This document shows positions 17,301 through 26,700 of a stretch of 64,000 nt of DNA, piece after piece (position 1 is the stretch's first letter; every line of letters starts with the position of its first letter). The stretch lies in NCBI RefSeq assembly GCF_014904745.1, contig NZ_JACZCS010000023.1, positions 142,907-206,906 of the forward strand. Direction: 5' to 3'. The translations under genes and the position numbers were made by a program. Under the pieces are notes generated by a model that saw only the letters and a list, made by a program, of their open reading frames with translations, was not told where the DNA came from and made no database searches. The stretch is from Oricola nitratireducens. Lineage in GTDB: Bacteria > Pseudomonadota > Alphaproteobacteria > Rhizobiales > Rhizobiaceae.

Positions 17301-18185
17301 GAAGGACTGTTCGACCTTTGCCTTCGCCTTTTTCAGTTCCTCCTCGTGCTGCTTGACCTGCGTGATGTCGGTGCGGATCCCGACCAGAAGCCCGTTTGCC
17401 AACCGCCTGTTTTCGATCTGGCACCAGCGCCCGTCGCTGAACTGCTCGACGGTCTCGAAATGCGGGCAGCGATGGTTCGCGAGGCGCTCCGCGATCAGCG
17501 CCCCGGCGGCGCTTGTCGAGGCATCGATTTCGCTGTCGCTGGCATAGACCTTGCAGCGCATGCTTTCGCGCAGATTATCCTCAAGCCGGGATCCGGGCAC
17601 GAGATGACCGGCCACCACGGCGTAGAGTTCGCGCATTGCGTTGTTGGCGTAGACCAGCCGGTCGTTCTCGTCGTAGATGACGACGCCGGAACTGATCGCG
17701 TCCAGGCTCGCGTCGACGATGCTGTTGAGGCGCCGGTTTTCGCTGCGCGCCCGGTCGGCGTCCTCGACGAGGTCGATAAGGCTGGAAACGTTCCGGCCCA
17801 ACCCCTGGTAGCCCTGAAATTCTCCGTTGGCGTCGAAGACCGGCGACCCGTCCACCGAGATCCAGTGTTCGCCACCGCGCGGATCGATGAACTTGTAGAC
17901 GAAATTCCGGAAAGGTTCGTGACGGTCGATAAGGTCCAGATGCGCCTGGAAGCGGGGATCATCCTTTGCCCTGGCGCGGAAAATGTCCTTGCGGGACGTG
18001 CCGATCATTTCATCGGAGGTAACGCCGGTGATTTCCTCCGGAGAGCCCGCGATATGGGTGAAGTCATGTTCCTTGTCGGTGACCCAGACCCAGTCGGCGG
18101 CAATCGCTGCCAGCCGTTTGTAATCCGCCAGAGTAGCAGTCTCCGGCAAATGCGCCGGCGATCCTTTCATGTGACTGCTGTTCAT
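14388..18185 (-). CDS. Soluble multi-PAS hybrid sensor histidine kinase with two receiver domains
   Basis: 1265 aa, start ATG at 18185 with GGGGAC before it (ATG at 18212 is possible). No membrane segment is seen, so it senses cytosolic signals. About five PAS domains lie in tandem between residues ~25 and ~690. Then come HisKA (MSHEIRTPMNG, phospho-His ~706), HATPase (NLVSNAVKFTE, DTGIGIP, GTGLGLAIS), receiver 1 (phospho-Asp ~995 in VVLDYQMPG), a ~70-residue Ala/Pro linker and receiver 2 (phospho-Asp ~1186 in ILMDVSMPD). No Hpt domain or partner regulator is nearby. It converges with the hydrolase gene with a 1-bp gap. GTTAACGG half-sites upstream (18264-18282) are weakly CtrA-like. Confidence 0.93.
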   Translation of the reverse strand: MNSSHMKGSPAHLPETATLADYKRLAAIAADWVWVTDKEHDFTHIAGSPEEITGVTSDEMIGTSRKDIFRARAKDDPRFQAHLDLIDRHEPFRNFVYKFIDPRGGEHWISVDGSPVFDANGEFQGYQGLGRNVSSLIDLVEDADRARSENRRLNSIVDASLDAISSGVVIYDENDRLVYANNAMRELYAVVAGHLVPGSRLEDNLRESMRCKVYASDSEIDASTSAAGALIAERLANHRCPHFETVEQFSDGRWCQIENRRLANGLLVGIRTDITQVKQHEEELKKAKAKVEQSFGVLQTILDKIPIGVIVYDENEEFLLSNNMLRADQPKMIPAMKPGRSLLDAIEHAHSNNLWRTSGDAEMDELYDSDPEEWKRRKHSEYQPPIFEALRGSPDGKWFKTVNLRTDKGMLIGLRMDVTELKNQQTALAERLRENELYQNIIEAIPAAVYAKTPDLKFVYANSWWEKIAGLTMEEAQGKTDHDVFGEVGLEYMESDRAVMESGEDQQFEEIGANPDGTPNFRLAHKSKAYGSDGSVYIVGITTDISELKARECEAIAARTKAELAQNVLDRLSSPVLVKDANGVCVIANKAFAEIHGKSVEDIVGKTASDIEPRENVKKATMFETEVMATGTTFAHEHDIRRADGTVFAAKAYKSRERLADGNDYLVIRIEDISRFRDREKALRDAQLKAEAADRAKSEFLANMSHEIRTPMNGVLGMAELLAGTELDSKQRTFADVIIKSGNALLTIINDILDFSKIDAGQMELDPEPFDLHEAVSDVATLMTARARQKDIELIVRVAPAVHNIHVGDVGRLRQVLTNLVSNAVKFTEFGHVLIDVDGHDHGDRTELKFKVTDTGIGIPKDKLDTIFEKFSQVDGSSTRRHEGTGLGLAISSAIITMMGGKYGVESVLNEGSTFWFTMTLPKHGELKALANAAIDITGARALIVDDNSVNRSILMEQMDAWNIDSCAVGSGIEALQVLRDAAKLDAPFDCVVLDYQMPGMNGADVAAAVRSDSRIAHVPIVILTSADNGISLEDIRRLRIDKNLMKPARSSQLLDAIAAAIAPARRAAAPQPASSGPAVSVRRSAPPDARAAHRDAETPVTDKVPGNTAPETAHENVAQEDIAPPPVPDAVDYALDILIAEDNEVNQLVFSQILFDSGYSFEIVSDGRQAIETSERKPPRIILMDVSMPDINGLEATGCIRAREDATGHHTPIIGVTAHALKGDREKCIEAGMDDYMSKPISPDALLQKVDEWLGRTDPASARA

Positions 18186-18306
18186 GACGTCCCCAGAATC
18201 GATCACGGGCATGGCCGTTAACGGCGCGTTTCCCGTAGCCCAAACTCAAGATTCGCCGAAACTGGTGAACCACCCGTTAACCTTATGGGCTCACGGCAGG
18301 ATTTCG

Positions 18307-19995
18307 CTATCGATGTTCCTCTACCGAAGCGTCGATCAAAGCCCGGTTGAAATGCCGCAGCGCGCGGACCTGGCTGGCCCAGGCGACGACCTTGTCAGGG
18401 TTCAGCGGATCGATGACGGCGATGCGCGACGCGCCGGTCTGGTCGAACAGCCGCAGAGCCTTTTCGAGGCTGTCGTCGGCGTGCAGCCTGGGATCGCCGG
18501 AGGCCGGGTCGAAGGGCGGTTTCTCCTCGTCCTCGGCGATCGGTTCGAGGAAGGACGAAACCGAGACGGTGCGCGCGAGGAAGCGGTGCGATCCCTCGCG
18601 CACGACGATGCCGCGCATCTCCAGTTGCCAGTCGAAATAGGACCTGCCGGTAAAGGCGAAGGTGAGCCCGGTCGATACCGACACGGCGACGAGCAACGCG
18701 ATCGACAGCGCGTAGCCGCCGGTCAGTTCGAAGACGATCATCGTCGTGGAAAACGGAGCGCCGAGCATCGCGGCGGCGACCGCGCCCATGCCGAGGATCG
18801 CGTAAAGGCCCTCCGAAGAGGCGAGTTCCGGGAAGGCCGAGGCGGCGATCAGTCCGTAGGAGCCGCCGGTCATGGCGCCGAGATAGAGGGCGGGCGAAAA
18901 GATGCCGCCGCCGAAGCGCGAGGCGAGGGCGATCGCGGTCGCTGCCGTTTTCACCACGAGCAGCGTCAGCATCAGGGTCAGTGGCAGGTTGTTCTTGAGC
19001 GCGGCGTCCGTCGTCTCATAGCCGACGCCGATGATCTCCGGAAAGAGGACGGCAATGGCGCCGATCGCGACGCCGCCGATGACGGGCCGCGACCATGTCG
19101 GCACGCGCACGTGACGGGCCACCCAGTCGGTTCCGATCAGCGCGAACTGGAAGATCACGGCGACGGCGGCGCAGGTGACGCCGAGCAGCGCGAAGGCGGG
19201 GAACTCCCAGTAGGAGGTGATCTGGTGCCCCGGGATGATGAAGGCGGCGACGTCGCCGAACCACAGCCGCGATAGCAGCGTGCCGACCACCGACGACAGG
19301 ACGACCGGGACGATCGCCGACAGGGCGTAATGACCGAGCACGACCTCGTGGGCGAAGATCATGCCGGCGATCGGGGCGTTGAACGACGCCGAAACGGCGC
19401 TGGCGACGCCGCAGGCGAGCAGGACGCGGCGCGCGGAATCGGGCAGGCGCAGCTTTTCGCAGAGGGCGGCGCCGAGCGTCGCGCCGAGATGGACCATCGG
19501 GCCCTCGCGGCCGGCGCTGGCGCCGGAGCCGAGCGACAGGACGGTCAACAGCGCAGAGGAGATGCCGGGCCAGAACGGCAGGCCGCGTCCGCCGCGGGCG
19601 CGCGCCTCCATGACATCGGCGACGCTCGACGTGCGCTGTTTCGGCTGGATCGTCTGGAGCAGGATGCCGACGGCGAGTCCGCCGATGACGGGCGCGGCGA
19701 AGATGACCAGCGCGGGTATCTGGTGGGTCGCGGAGACGACATTCTCCGACGTGGTGCCGAGCCAGAGATACTGGACGAGGCCGATGCCGATGCGAAACAG
19801 GATGGCCGCGATGGCGACGACTGCGCCGATGACGGGCGCGAGCAGCCAGATCAGCGGCTGGCCCCGCGTGGAAAACAGGCGCAAATTCGCCGACATCTCG
19901 GTCATGGCCGCGGCATAGCCGGTTTTCAGCGGCGTCAGGACCCTGCGGAGACGGGACGGCGTGCGGTTCGGCATTTCTGGCATTCGGTTTGTCAT
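18307..19995 (-). CDS. ClC-family chloride channel/antiporter with C-terminal CBS-type region
   Basis: ~562 aa. ClC selectivity motifs are GSGASAGREGPMVHLGA (~155; the Glu of GREGP is the gating glutamate) and GGGIFSPALYLGAMTGG (~355). After ~11 hydrophobic helices there is a cytosolic C-terminal region with one CBS-like half (DDSLEKALRLFDQTGASRIAVIDP). Start choice is uncertain: ATGs at 19995, 19983 and 20010 are all possible, with only GGGAA immediately before 19995. It is divergent from a second ClC gene at 20270 and lies upstream of the hybrid kinase on the same strand. Confidence 0.92.
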   Translation of the reverse strand: MTNRMPEMPNRTPSRLRRVLTPLKTGYAAAMTEMSANLRLFSTRGQPLIWLLAPVIGAVVAIAAILFRIGIGLVQYLWLGTTSENVVSATHQIPALVIFAAPVIGGLAVGILLQTIQPKQRTSSVADVMEARARGGRGLPFWPGISSALLTVLSLGSGASAGREGPMVHLGATLGAALCEKLRLPDSARRVLLACGVASAVSASFNAPIAGMIFAHEVVLGHYALSAIVPVVLSSVVGTLLSRLWFGDVAAFIIPGHQITSYWEFPAFALLGVTCAAVAVIFQFALIGTDWVARHVRVPTWSRPVIGGVAIGAIAVLFPEIIGVGYETTDAALKNNLPLTLMLTLLVVKTAATAIALASRFGGGIFSPALYLGAMTGGSYGLIAASAFPELASSEGLYAILGMGAVAAAMLGAPFSTTMIVFELTGGYALSIALLVAVSVSTGLTFAFTGRSYFDWQLEMRGIVVREGSHRFLARTVSVSSFLEPIAEDEEKPPFDPASGDPRLHADDSLEKALRLFDQTGASRIAVIDPLNPDKVVAWASQVRALRHFNRALIDASVEEHR

Positions 19996-20269
19996 TTCCC
20001 GGCTTCGCACAGGCTACCCGGCGCAGGTTTCCGCCATGTTACCGCATGCCTGGAGCAGGGGCGACAGGCCAAGATGCCGGTTTCGGCATGTTGTGGCGAA
20101 CAAAACAATCCGAGACCTTGATTTTCGGATCATGCAGGTTCAGGAGAAGGCCACTTCCGGGGCTAGGTGGTGTTTCCTGCCGGGTTCTATGCCCGTCACG
20201 CCCGACGGCCCGTTACATTTCACGACCGATCCCGTCGGCCAGAACACAATCCGTGGAATACAGGCAGTC

Positions 20270-22099
20270 ATGTCCTCAATAGAAGATACCCCAGCCAGCC
20301 GCGCCGAATCTTCCGGCGCAGCCGAAGCCCAATCGCCCCAACCCGAAGCGCGCGTGCTCAGCCTGCCAATGCTGGGCATTCTCGCCTTCCTGATCGGACT
20401 CGTCGCGGCGGCCGGCGCCGTGATCTTCCGGATCCTCATCTCGGTCGTTCACAACCTGTTTTTCTTCGGTACGTTTTCGAGCGTCTACGACGCGAACCAG
20501 TTCGATCCGCCGAGCCCGTTCGGGCCGTTCGTCATCCTGGCGCCGGTGGTCGGCGGCCTGATCGTCGTCTTCCTGGTGCGGACATTCGCGCCGGAAGCCA
20601 AGGGCCACGGCGTGCCGGAAGTGATGTACGCGATCTACCACAACAAGGGCAACGTGCGCGGCGTCGTGGCGATCGTGAAGTCGATCGCCTCGGCGATCTC
20701 GATCGGCAGCGGCGCATCGGTCGGGCGCGAGGGCCCGATCATCCAGATCGGCGCGTCATTCGGCTCGACGCTCGCACGCGCCCTCAATCTCGCGCGCTGG
20801 GAGAAGATCACGCTGCTTTCGGCCGGCGCGGGCGCCGGTATCGCCGCGACCTTCAACACGCCGCTCGGCGGCGTGCTGTTCGCGGTCGAGATGCTGTTGC
20901 CGGAAGTCTCGAACCGGACCTTCCTGCCGGTGGTCGTCGCGACGGCGACGGCGACCTATGCCGGGCGCATGGCCTTCGGTCTCGATCCGGCCTTCATCGT
21001 GCCGCTCGCCACCGTGCCGGCGCACGAGACGGTCGACTATATCCAGCTGGTCGGTTATGCGCTGCTCGGCGCCTTCGCCGGCATCGCTTCCTGGGCGTTC
21101 ATCAAGTCGCTGGCATGGAGCGAGGACGTGTTCCCGACGCTGCCGGGCAACGAATACACGCAAAACATCATCGGCATGCTGATGATCGGCGTGCTCGGCT
21201 ACGGCTTTTTCCTCGTGTCCGGCCAGTACCACACGATGGGCGTCGGCTACGCCACGATCCAGTCGATCCTGAACTCCGATCCCTATACGCTGGTGGTGCT
21301 TCTCGCGCTGCTCGCGGCGAAGGTCGTCGCGACCTCGATCAGCCTGGGCGCGGGCGCGTCCGGCGGGGTGTTCTCGCCGTCGCTGTTCATCGGCGCGGCG
21401 CTGGGCGGGGCTGTCGGTCTCGTCGGCATGATCATCTTTCCCGGCCACGGCTTCACGCCGGCGGAATTCGCGCTGGTCGGGATGGGGGCGCTGGTCGGCG
21501 GCGCGACCGGCGCGTCGATGACGGCGATCGTGATGATCTTCGAGATGACGCGCGACTACAACGTGATCGTGCCGCTGGTGCTCGCGGTGGCGATCTCGGT
21601 GGGCGTGCGGCGCTGGCTCGTTCCCGACAACATCTACACCATCAAGCTGCGCCACCGCGGCCGGCCGATCCCGCAGAACCGGCACACCAACATGTACCTG
21701 GTGCGCCAGGCCAAGGAGCTGATGGCGCGCAACTTCATGATCCTGCCGATCGACACGCCGATCGCCGAGGCGCTGGCGGCGGTGTCGAAGGAAGAGGGGC
21801 CGATGCATGTGATCGCCGCCGACGGACAGCGCATCGCCGGATTCGTCCGCTTCGGCACGATCCCCTACATGGCCGACCGGTTCGCGCACCAGACGTTGCG
21901 CGAGGTCATGTCGAGCGACTATGTGATCGCGTCGCAGAACCATATCCTCAACTCGGTGATTTCGCGCATGAGCCAGCGCAACCGGTCCTATGCCATCGTG
22001 GTCGAGGGACCGGGCGTGGTGCCGCGGCCGGAAAACATCGTCGGCGTGATCGATTCCACCGAAATCGCCGACGCGGTGATCGCCAACCACTACGACTGA
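20270..22099 (+). CDS. ClC-family chloride channel/antiporter with CBS domain pair
   Basis: 609 aa from the ATG at 20270. Motifs: GSGASVGREGPIIQIGA (gating Glu in GREGP) and GASGGVFSPSLFIGAALGG; the C-terminus carries two CBS segments (LMARNFMILPIDTPIAEALAAV and LREVMSSDYVIASQNHILNSVI). It differs enough from the divergent ClC gene (filters SAG versus SVG, different loops) to be an old paralogue rather than a recent duplicate. The 274-bp intergenic region must hold both promoters. H+/Cl- exchange in acid resistance is a usual role; the ion is not proven. Confidence 0.93.
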   Translation: MSSIEDTPASRAESSGAAEAQSPQPEARVLSLPMLGILAFLIGLVAAAGAVIFRILISVVHNLFFFGTFSSVYDANQFDPPSPFGPFVILAPVVGGLIVVFLVRTFAPEAKGHGVPEVMYAIYHNKGNVRGVVAIVKSIASAISIGSGASVGREGPIIQIGASFGSTLARALNLARWEKITLLSAGAGAGIAATFNTPLGGVLFAVEMLLPEVSNRTFLPVVVATATATYAGRMAFGLDPAFIVPLATVPAHETVDYIQLVGYALLGAFAGIASWAFIKSLAWSEDVFPTLPGNEYTQNIIGMLMIGVLGYGFFLVSGQYHTMGVGYATIQSILNSDPYTLVVLLALLAAKVVATSISLGAGASGGVFSPSLFIGAALGGAVGLVGMIIFPGHGFTPAEFALVGMGALVGGATGASMTAIVMIFEMTRDYNVIVPLVLAVAISVGVRRWLVPDNIYTIKLRHRGRPIPQNRHTNMYLVRQAKELMARNFMILPIDTPIAEALAAVSKEEGPMHVIAADGQRIAGFVRFGTIPYMADRFAHQTLREVMSSDYVIASQNHILNSVISRMSQRNRSYAIVVEGPGVVPRPENIVGVIDSTEIADAVIANHYD

Positions 22100-22215
22100 C
22101 GCCAAATCCGACCCTGGTTGCGCGGGTCCGATACGGGGCATAGAACGACAACAAGACATCGCGCCGCGCGTGACCGGTTCCGGTTGCGCGGGCGCGGGCC
22201 CAACGGGAGGAAACC

Positions 22216-23625
22216 GTGGCTCTCAAAGACATCAAGCTCGTCGAACGCAACGAAAGCGGGATCGCGCTGGCACTTCAGATCCTGAAGCAGCGCTTCGGCG
22301 ACCGGTTCTCGACCGGCGAGGCGCTGCGCCGCCAGCATGCCCACACGACCACCTATATTCCGGCGCAACTGCCCGACGGGGTGGTGTTCGCGGACAATGC
22401 CGACGAGGTGCAGGAAACGGTGCAGGTCTGCGCCGAGCACAAGGTGCCGATCATCCCGTTCGGGACGGGGACATCGCTGGAAGGCCATATCAACGCGCCG
22501 GCCGGCGGCATCTCGATCGACGTCAGCCGGATGGACCGCGTCATCCAGGTCAATGCCGAGGATCTCGACTGCGTCGTCGAACCGGGCATCACGCGCAAGC
22601 AACTGAACGAATATCTGCGCGATACCGGCCTGTTCTTCCCGATCGATCCGGGCGCCGATGCCAGCCTCGGCGGCATGGCGGCGACACGCGCCTCCGGCAC
22701 CAATGCGGTGCGCTACGGGACCATGCGCGACAACGTGATCTCGCTCGATGTGGTTATGCCGAACGGGCGCAAGATCACCACGGCGAAACGGGCGCGCAAA
22801 AGCTCGGCCGGCTACGACCTAACGCGGCTGATCGTCGGTTCGGAGGGAACGCTCGGCGTCATCACCTCGCTGACGCTTCGCCTGCAGGGCATTCCGCAAG
22901 CGATTTCCGGCGGCGTCTGCCCGTTCCCGACGCTGGAGGCGGCGGCAAACGCCGTCATCATGACGATCCAGATGGGCTTGCCGGTGGCGCGTATCGAACT
23001 GGTCAACGCCTTGCAGGTGCAGGCGATCAACGCCTATTCGAAGCTCTCCCTGCCGGTCTCGCCCTGCCTGTTCGTCGAGTTCCACGGCACCGAGGCCGGG
23101 GTGAAGGAACAGGCCGAGACCTTTGGCGAGATCGCCGCGGAACTGGGCGGCGCGGATTTCATCTGGTCGACGCGCGAGGAAGAGCGCGCGAAACTGTGGC
23201 AGGCGCGCCATGACGCCTACTGGTCGTGCCTCGGCCTGCGGCCGGGCGCCAAGGCGATCGCGACCGACGTCTGCGTGCCGATCTCGCGGCTTGCCGACTG
23301 CATCGCCGAGACCGAGGCCGACATCGCCGAAGCCGGCCTTCTGGCGCCGATCGTCGGCCATGCCGGCGACGGCAATTTCCATGTCTCGGTGCTGATCGAC
23401 GATACCGATCCGAAGGAGATCGAGGCACTGGAGAATTTCGTCGAGCGGCTGAACCTGCGCGCGCTCGGGATGGGCGGGACCTGCACCGGCGAACACGGCA
23501 TCGGCCAGGGCAAGATGGCGTTCCTGGAACTTGAACTCGGCGGCGCGGTCGACGTGATGCGCTCGATCAAACGGGCGCTCGATCCCGACAACATCATGAA
23601 TCCGGGCAAGATCATCCGGCTGTAA
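22216..23625 (+). CDS. FAD-linked oxidase, GlcD/D-lactate dehydrogenase-like
   Basis: 469 aa, GTG start with an ideal GGGAGGAAACC site. FAD-binding type 4 flavoprotein that oxidises a 2-hydroxy acid (glycolate or D-lactate type). The PP-loop is seen in VPIIPFGTGTSLEGHINAPAGGISIDVSRMDRVI (~75-108), then LFFPIDPGADASLGGMAATRASGTNAVRYGTMRDNV (~135-170); the C-terminal FAD-oxidase domain has IVGHAGDGNFHVSVL (His ligands) and GMGGTCTGEHGIGQGKM near residue 425. No GlcE/GlcF partner is present, which favours a stand-alone cytochrome-type D-lactate dehydrogenase over glycolate oxidase. Confidence 0.92.
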   Translation: MALKDIKLVERNESGIALALQILKQRFGDRFSTGEALRRQHAHTTTYIPAQLPDGVVFADNADEVQETVQVCAEHKVPIIPFGTGTSLEGHINAPAGGISIDVSRMDRVIQVNAEDLDCVVEPGITRKQLNEYLRDTGLFFPIDPGADASLGGMAATRASGTNAVRYGTMRDNVISLDVVMPNGRKITTAKRARKSSAGYDLTRLIVGSEGTLGVITSLTLRLQGIPQAISGGVCPFPTLEAAANAVIMTIQMGLPVARIELVNALQVQAINAYSKLSLPVSPCLFVEFHGTEAGVKEQAETFGEIAAELGGADFIWSTREEERAKLWQARHDAYWSCLGLRPGAKAIATDVCVPISRLADCIAETEADIAEAGLLAPIVGHAGDGNFHVSVLIDDTDPKEIEALENFVERLNLRALGMGGTCTGEHGIGQGKMAFLELELGGAVDVMRSIKRALDPDNIMNPGKIIRL

Positions 23626-23692
23626 CGGCCATACAGGCCGCCTGCGCGATCTTGCGCCTTGATCTTGTCGCCGTGAGGCGCAACAACTGAGC

Positions 23693-23729
23693 GCATCGTC
23701 CCGCCGGCGCGGCGGGGACGAAACGATGC
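23693..23729. repeat. Two-tier inverted repeat in the leader of the AsmA gene
   Basis: GCATCGT (23693-23699) pairs with ACGATGC (23723-23729), and inside it CCCGCCG (23700-23706) pairs with CGGCGGG (23710-23716). It ends 2 bp before the GGAG ribosome site of the downstream gene. It could be a terminator for the FAD oxidase gene (no T-run) or a translational control element. Confidence 0.6.
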
Positions 23730-23742
23730 ACGGAGCAGACAG

Positions 23743-26700
23743 CTGGCACGCCTCTTTGTGATACTCGGCGGTCTCGTCGCACTGGCGCTGATCACCGCCC
23801 TGGTGGCTCCCTATTTCATCAACTGGAGCGAATATCGCAGCGCGTTCGAACGCGAGGCGACGCGCATCCTGGGCGAGAAGGTGACGGTGACCGGCGATGC
23901 GACGGCGCGGTTGCTGCCGTTTCCCTCGGTCACCTTCGAGCATGTGCTGGTCGGCGATCCGGACCATCCGCTGGTCGTCGCCGACCGGTTTTCGATGGAC
24001 GCGGAACTGGCGCCCTTTCTCTCGGGCGAAGTGCTGATCTTCGACATGCGGCTGGTCAATCCGACCATCACGCTCGATCTCGACGAACGCGGCCTGCCGG
24101 ACTGGCCGCTGCCGGAGAACAGCCCGGTCAGCCCGGCGCAGGTGACGCTGGAAAACGCCCGCGTCATCAATGCGAAAATGGTGCTGCATGACCGGGTTGC
24201 CGGGCGCGACTGGCGCCTCGACGGTTTCAACGCGTCGGTTTCCGCCGAAAGTCTCTTCGGCCCTTACCGCATCGCCGGCTCGACCCGGCTGAACGACACG
24301 CCGCTCGATTTCCGCGTCAACACGGGCGGGCTTTCGAAGGACGGGTTCTCGCTGCGCACCGCGCTGCAACTGCCGTCGGCGGGTATCGAGCTCAGCACGG
24401 AAGGACGTGTCGCCGAACCGAAGACGGCCGATGCGAGCCCTTATAACGGCACGTTCACGGTGCGGCCGCTGAAACCCGCCGCCGACAGCCGCTATGTCGT
24501 CGAAGGCAAGTTCGCGGCGTCGCCGCGCGCCGTCGATGTCGCCGAATACCGGGCCGAGTTCGGGTCGCAGGACGATCCCTATGTCGTCACCGGCACGGCG
24601 GGGGTCACCGGCGGCGCCGAACCGCGCTACCGCGTCGACGTCAAGGGGACGCAGGTGACGCTTCCCGAGGACAAGGCGGCGACCGGTCTGCCGCCGGCGG
24701 CGGGGGGCGGGATACTGTCCGTTTCCGACCGGCTGGCGCTGGTGCAATCGACGCTTTCGACGCTGCCGTTCCCGCCGATCCCCGGCAGCATCAATGTCGA
24801 TCTCCCGGCCATTGTCGCCGGCGACACCAGCATCCGCGAGATCAAGCTTGCGGCGTCGCCGGACGAAAGCGGCGGCGCGGCGTCGCGGCGGCGCTGGAAG
24901 GTGTCGCGCTTTACGGCGCAGCTGCCGGGGCGGACGACCGTCGAGGCGGACGGCGTGCTGCAACTGCCGCTGGCCAAGGGGAGCGAAGCGGAGAGACAGG
25001 CCGGATTTTCGGGCAATCTTCTGGTCGCCTCGCGGCAGCCGTCGGGGCTCGCGACGTGGCTGACGGGCACGGCGGACGAACCGATCCGCAAGCTCGCCAA
25101 TGCCGGTTTTGCGGCGCGCGTCGACATCACGCCGGTGCGCCAGCAGGTCGACGATCTGGAGGTGATCCTCGGGCCGGCGCGCCTGCGCGGTTCGCTGGTG
25201 CGCGTCTCCGACCCGGCGCGGCGCTCGACGCTGGACGTGAAGCTGTCGGGCGAGGCGCTGGATTTCGACGCGCTGGAGGCGCTGTCGGCGGTGTTCGTCG
25301 GCAAGGACGGCGCGGCGCGGTTTGCCGATCATGACCTCGATATCGCGCTCGACCTGAAGGAGCCGGATATTCGCGGCGTGAAGCTCGGAACGCTGGAAGC
25401 CTCGATCCGCTCGCGCGACACCAAGACGGAGATCGACCGGCTTTCGGTGACCGGGCTCTATGGCGCGTCGGTCTCGGCGACGGCGAGTCTTGCGCGCAAA
25501 AAGGACGGCATGCATGCCGATGTCGACGCCACGGTCGTCGCGGGCGACGGCGCGCAACTGATCGAGGGGCTGTCGCAGCGGTTTCCCGGCGCGGGACCGC
25601 TGGCGAAGCTTGCCGGCATCGCTGCCGGCGACAGCGCCGCCTTCTCCGACACGCGGCTCGATGTCGTCGGGTCCGTCGTCTTCGAAAAGACGCTGTCCGG
25701 CGAGGCGAGCCTCAGCGTTTCCGGTGAGACGGGCGGGACGAAACTGTCGATCACCAGCACCGCAAACGGCAGCGTCGAGAAGCCGGAGGAAGCCAAGGTC
25801 ATCCTCAACGCGTCATTGGACAACCCTGTTGCCGAGCAGATGTTCGCGCAGGCCGGGCTGAGCAGCATTCCCGCCGAGAGCGCCGGCGCGATGCGGGTCG
25901 AAGCCAATGTCAATGGCAGCCTGTTTTCGGGCATGAGGACCAACATCAAGATCACCGGCGAGGACATGATCACGCATCTCGATGGCGTGACGACCACGGA
26001 CATCCTGTCGACCGGCTTCACCGGCCAGTTGCAGGTGGAGAGCGGCGACATCGAACCATGGCTGCTGTCGCTCGGATACGGGCTGCCGGGCATGGGGCTC
26101 GGCACGACGACCGACATTTCCGCATCGGCGTCCTGGCGCAGCGGCAAGGCCGTGCTGCGCCAGATCGACGCCGTGCTGAACGGCAACCGGGTCACCGGCG
26201 ACCTGACCGTCGACGCGACCGGGGAGGTTCCCACGGTGCGCGGCGATCTGGCGTTCGAGTATCTCGATGCCGGCGAACTCTATTCGGTGATTTCCGGCGA
26301 TCCGTCCGCTGCGATCTTCGACATCGACACGGGCGGCCTGCTGCAACAGGAATTCGGTCCGCCGATCCTGGCGGGCAACGATGTCGAGGTCGGGGTGAAG
26401 GCCGGCGAGGTGTCGCTGCCGGCCGGAAACGAAAGCCTCAGGGACCTCACGGGCACGCTGGTCTATCGCGACGGCGGGATGGCGCTGCGCGGCATCGAGG
26501 CGACGTTCGGCGGCGGCACGATCAGTGGCCTTGCAGGCGCGCAGAACAATGACGGGCTGATGATCCTCAATGTCCAGATCGCGGCCAAGGGCGTCAGCGT
26601 CGACGCGCTGGTTCCGCCGGTGGCGCCGGTGATCGCGGGCGCGACCGATCTGGCGCTGCAGCTGACCGGCAGCGGTCGCAGCAATGCGGCGCTTCTGTCG

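Noticed and set aside
20167..22143. 658-codon plus-strand frame
   Set aside because: Out of phase with the ClC gene, whose selectivity motifs establish the correct frame.
22819..25557. 912-codon minus-strand frame
   Set aside because: Lies antisense to the flavoprotein and AsmA genes, both with clear domains; translation is His/Arg-rich with no recognisable motif.
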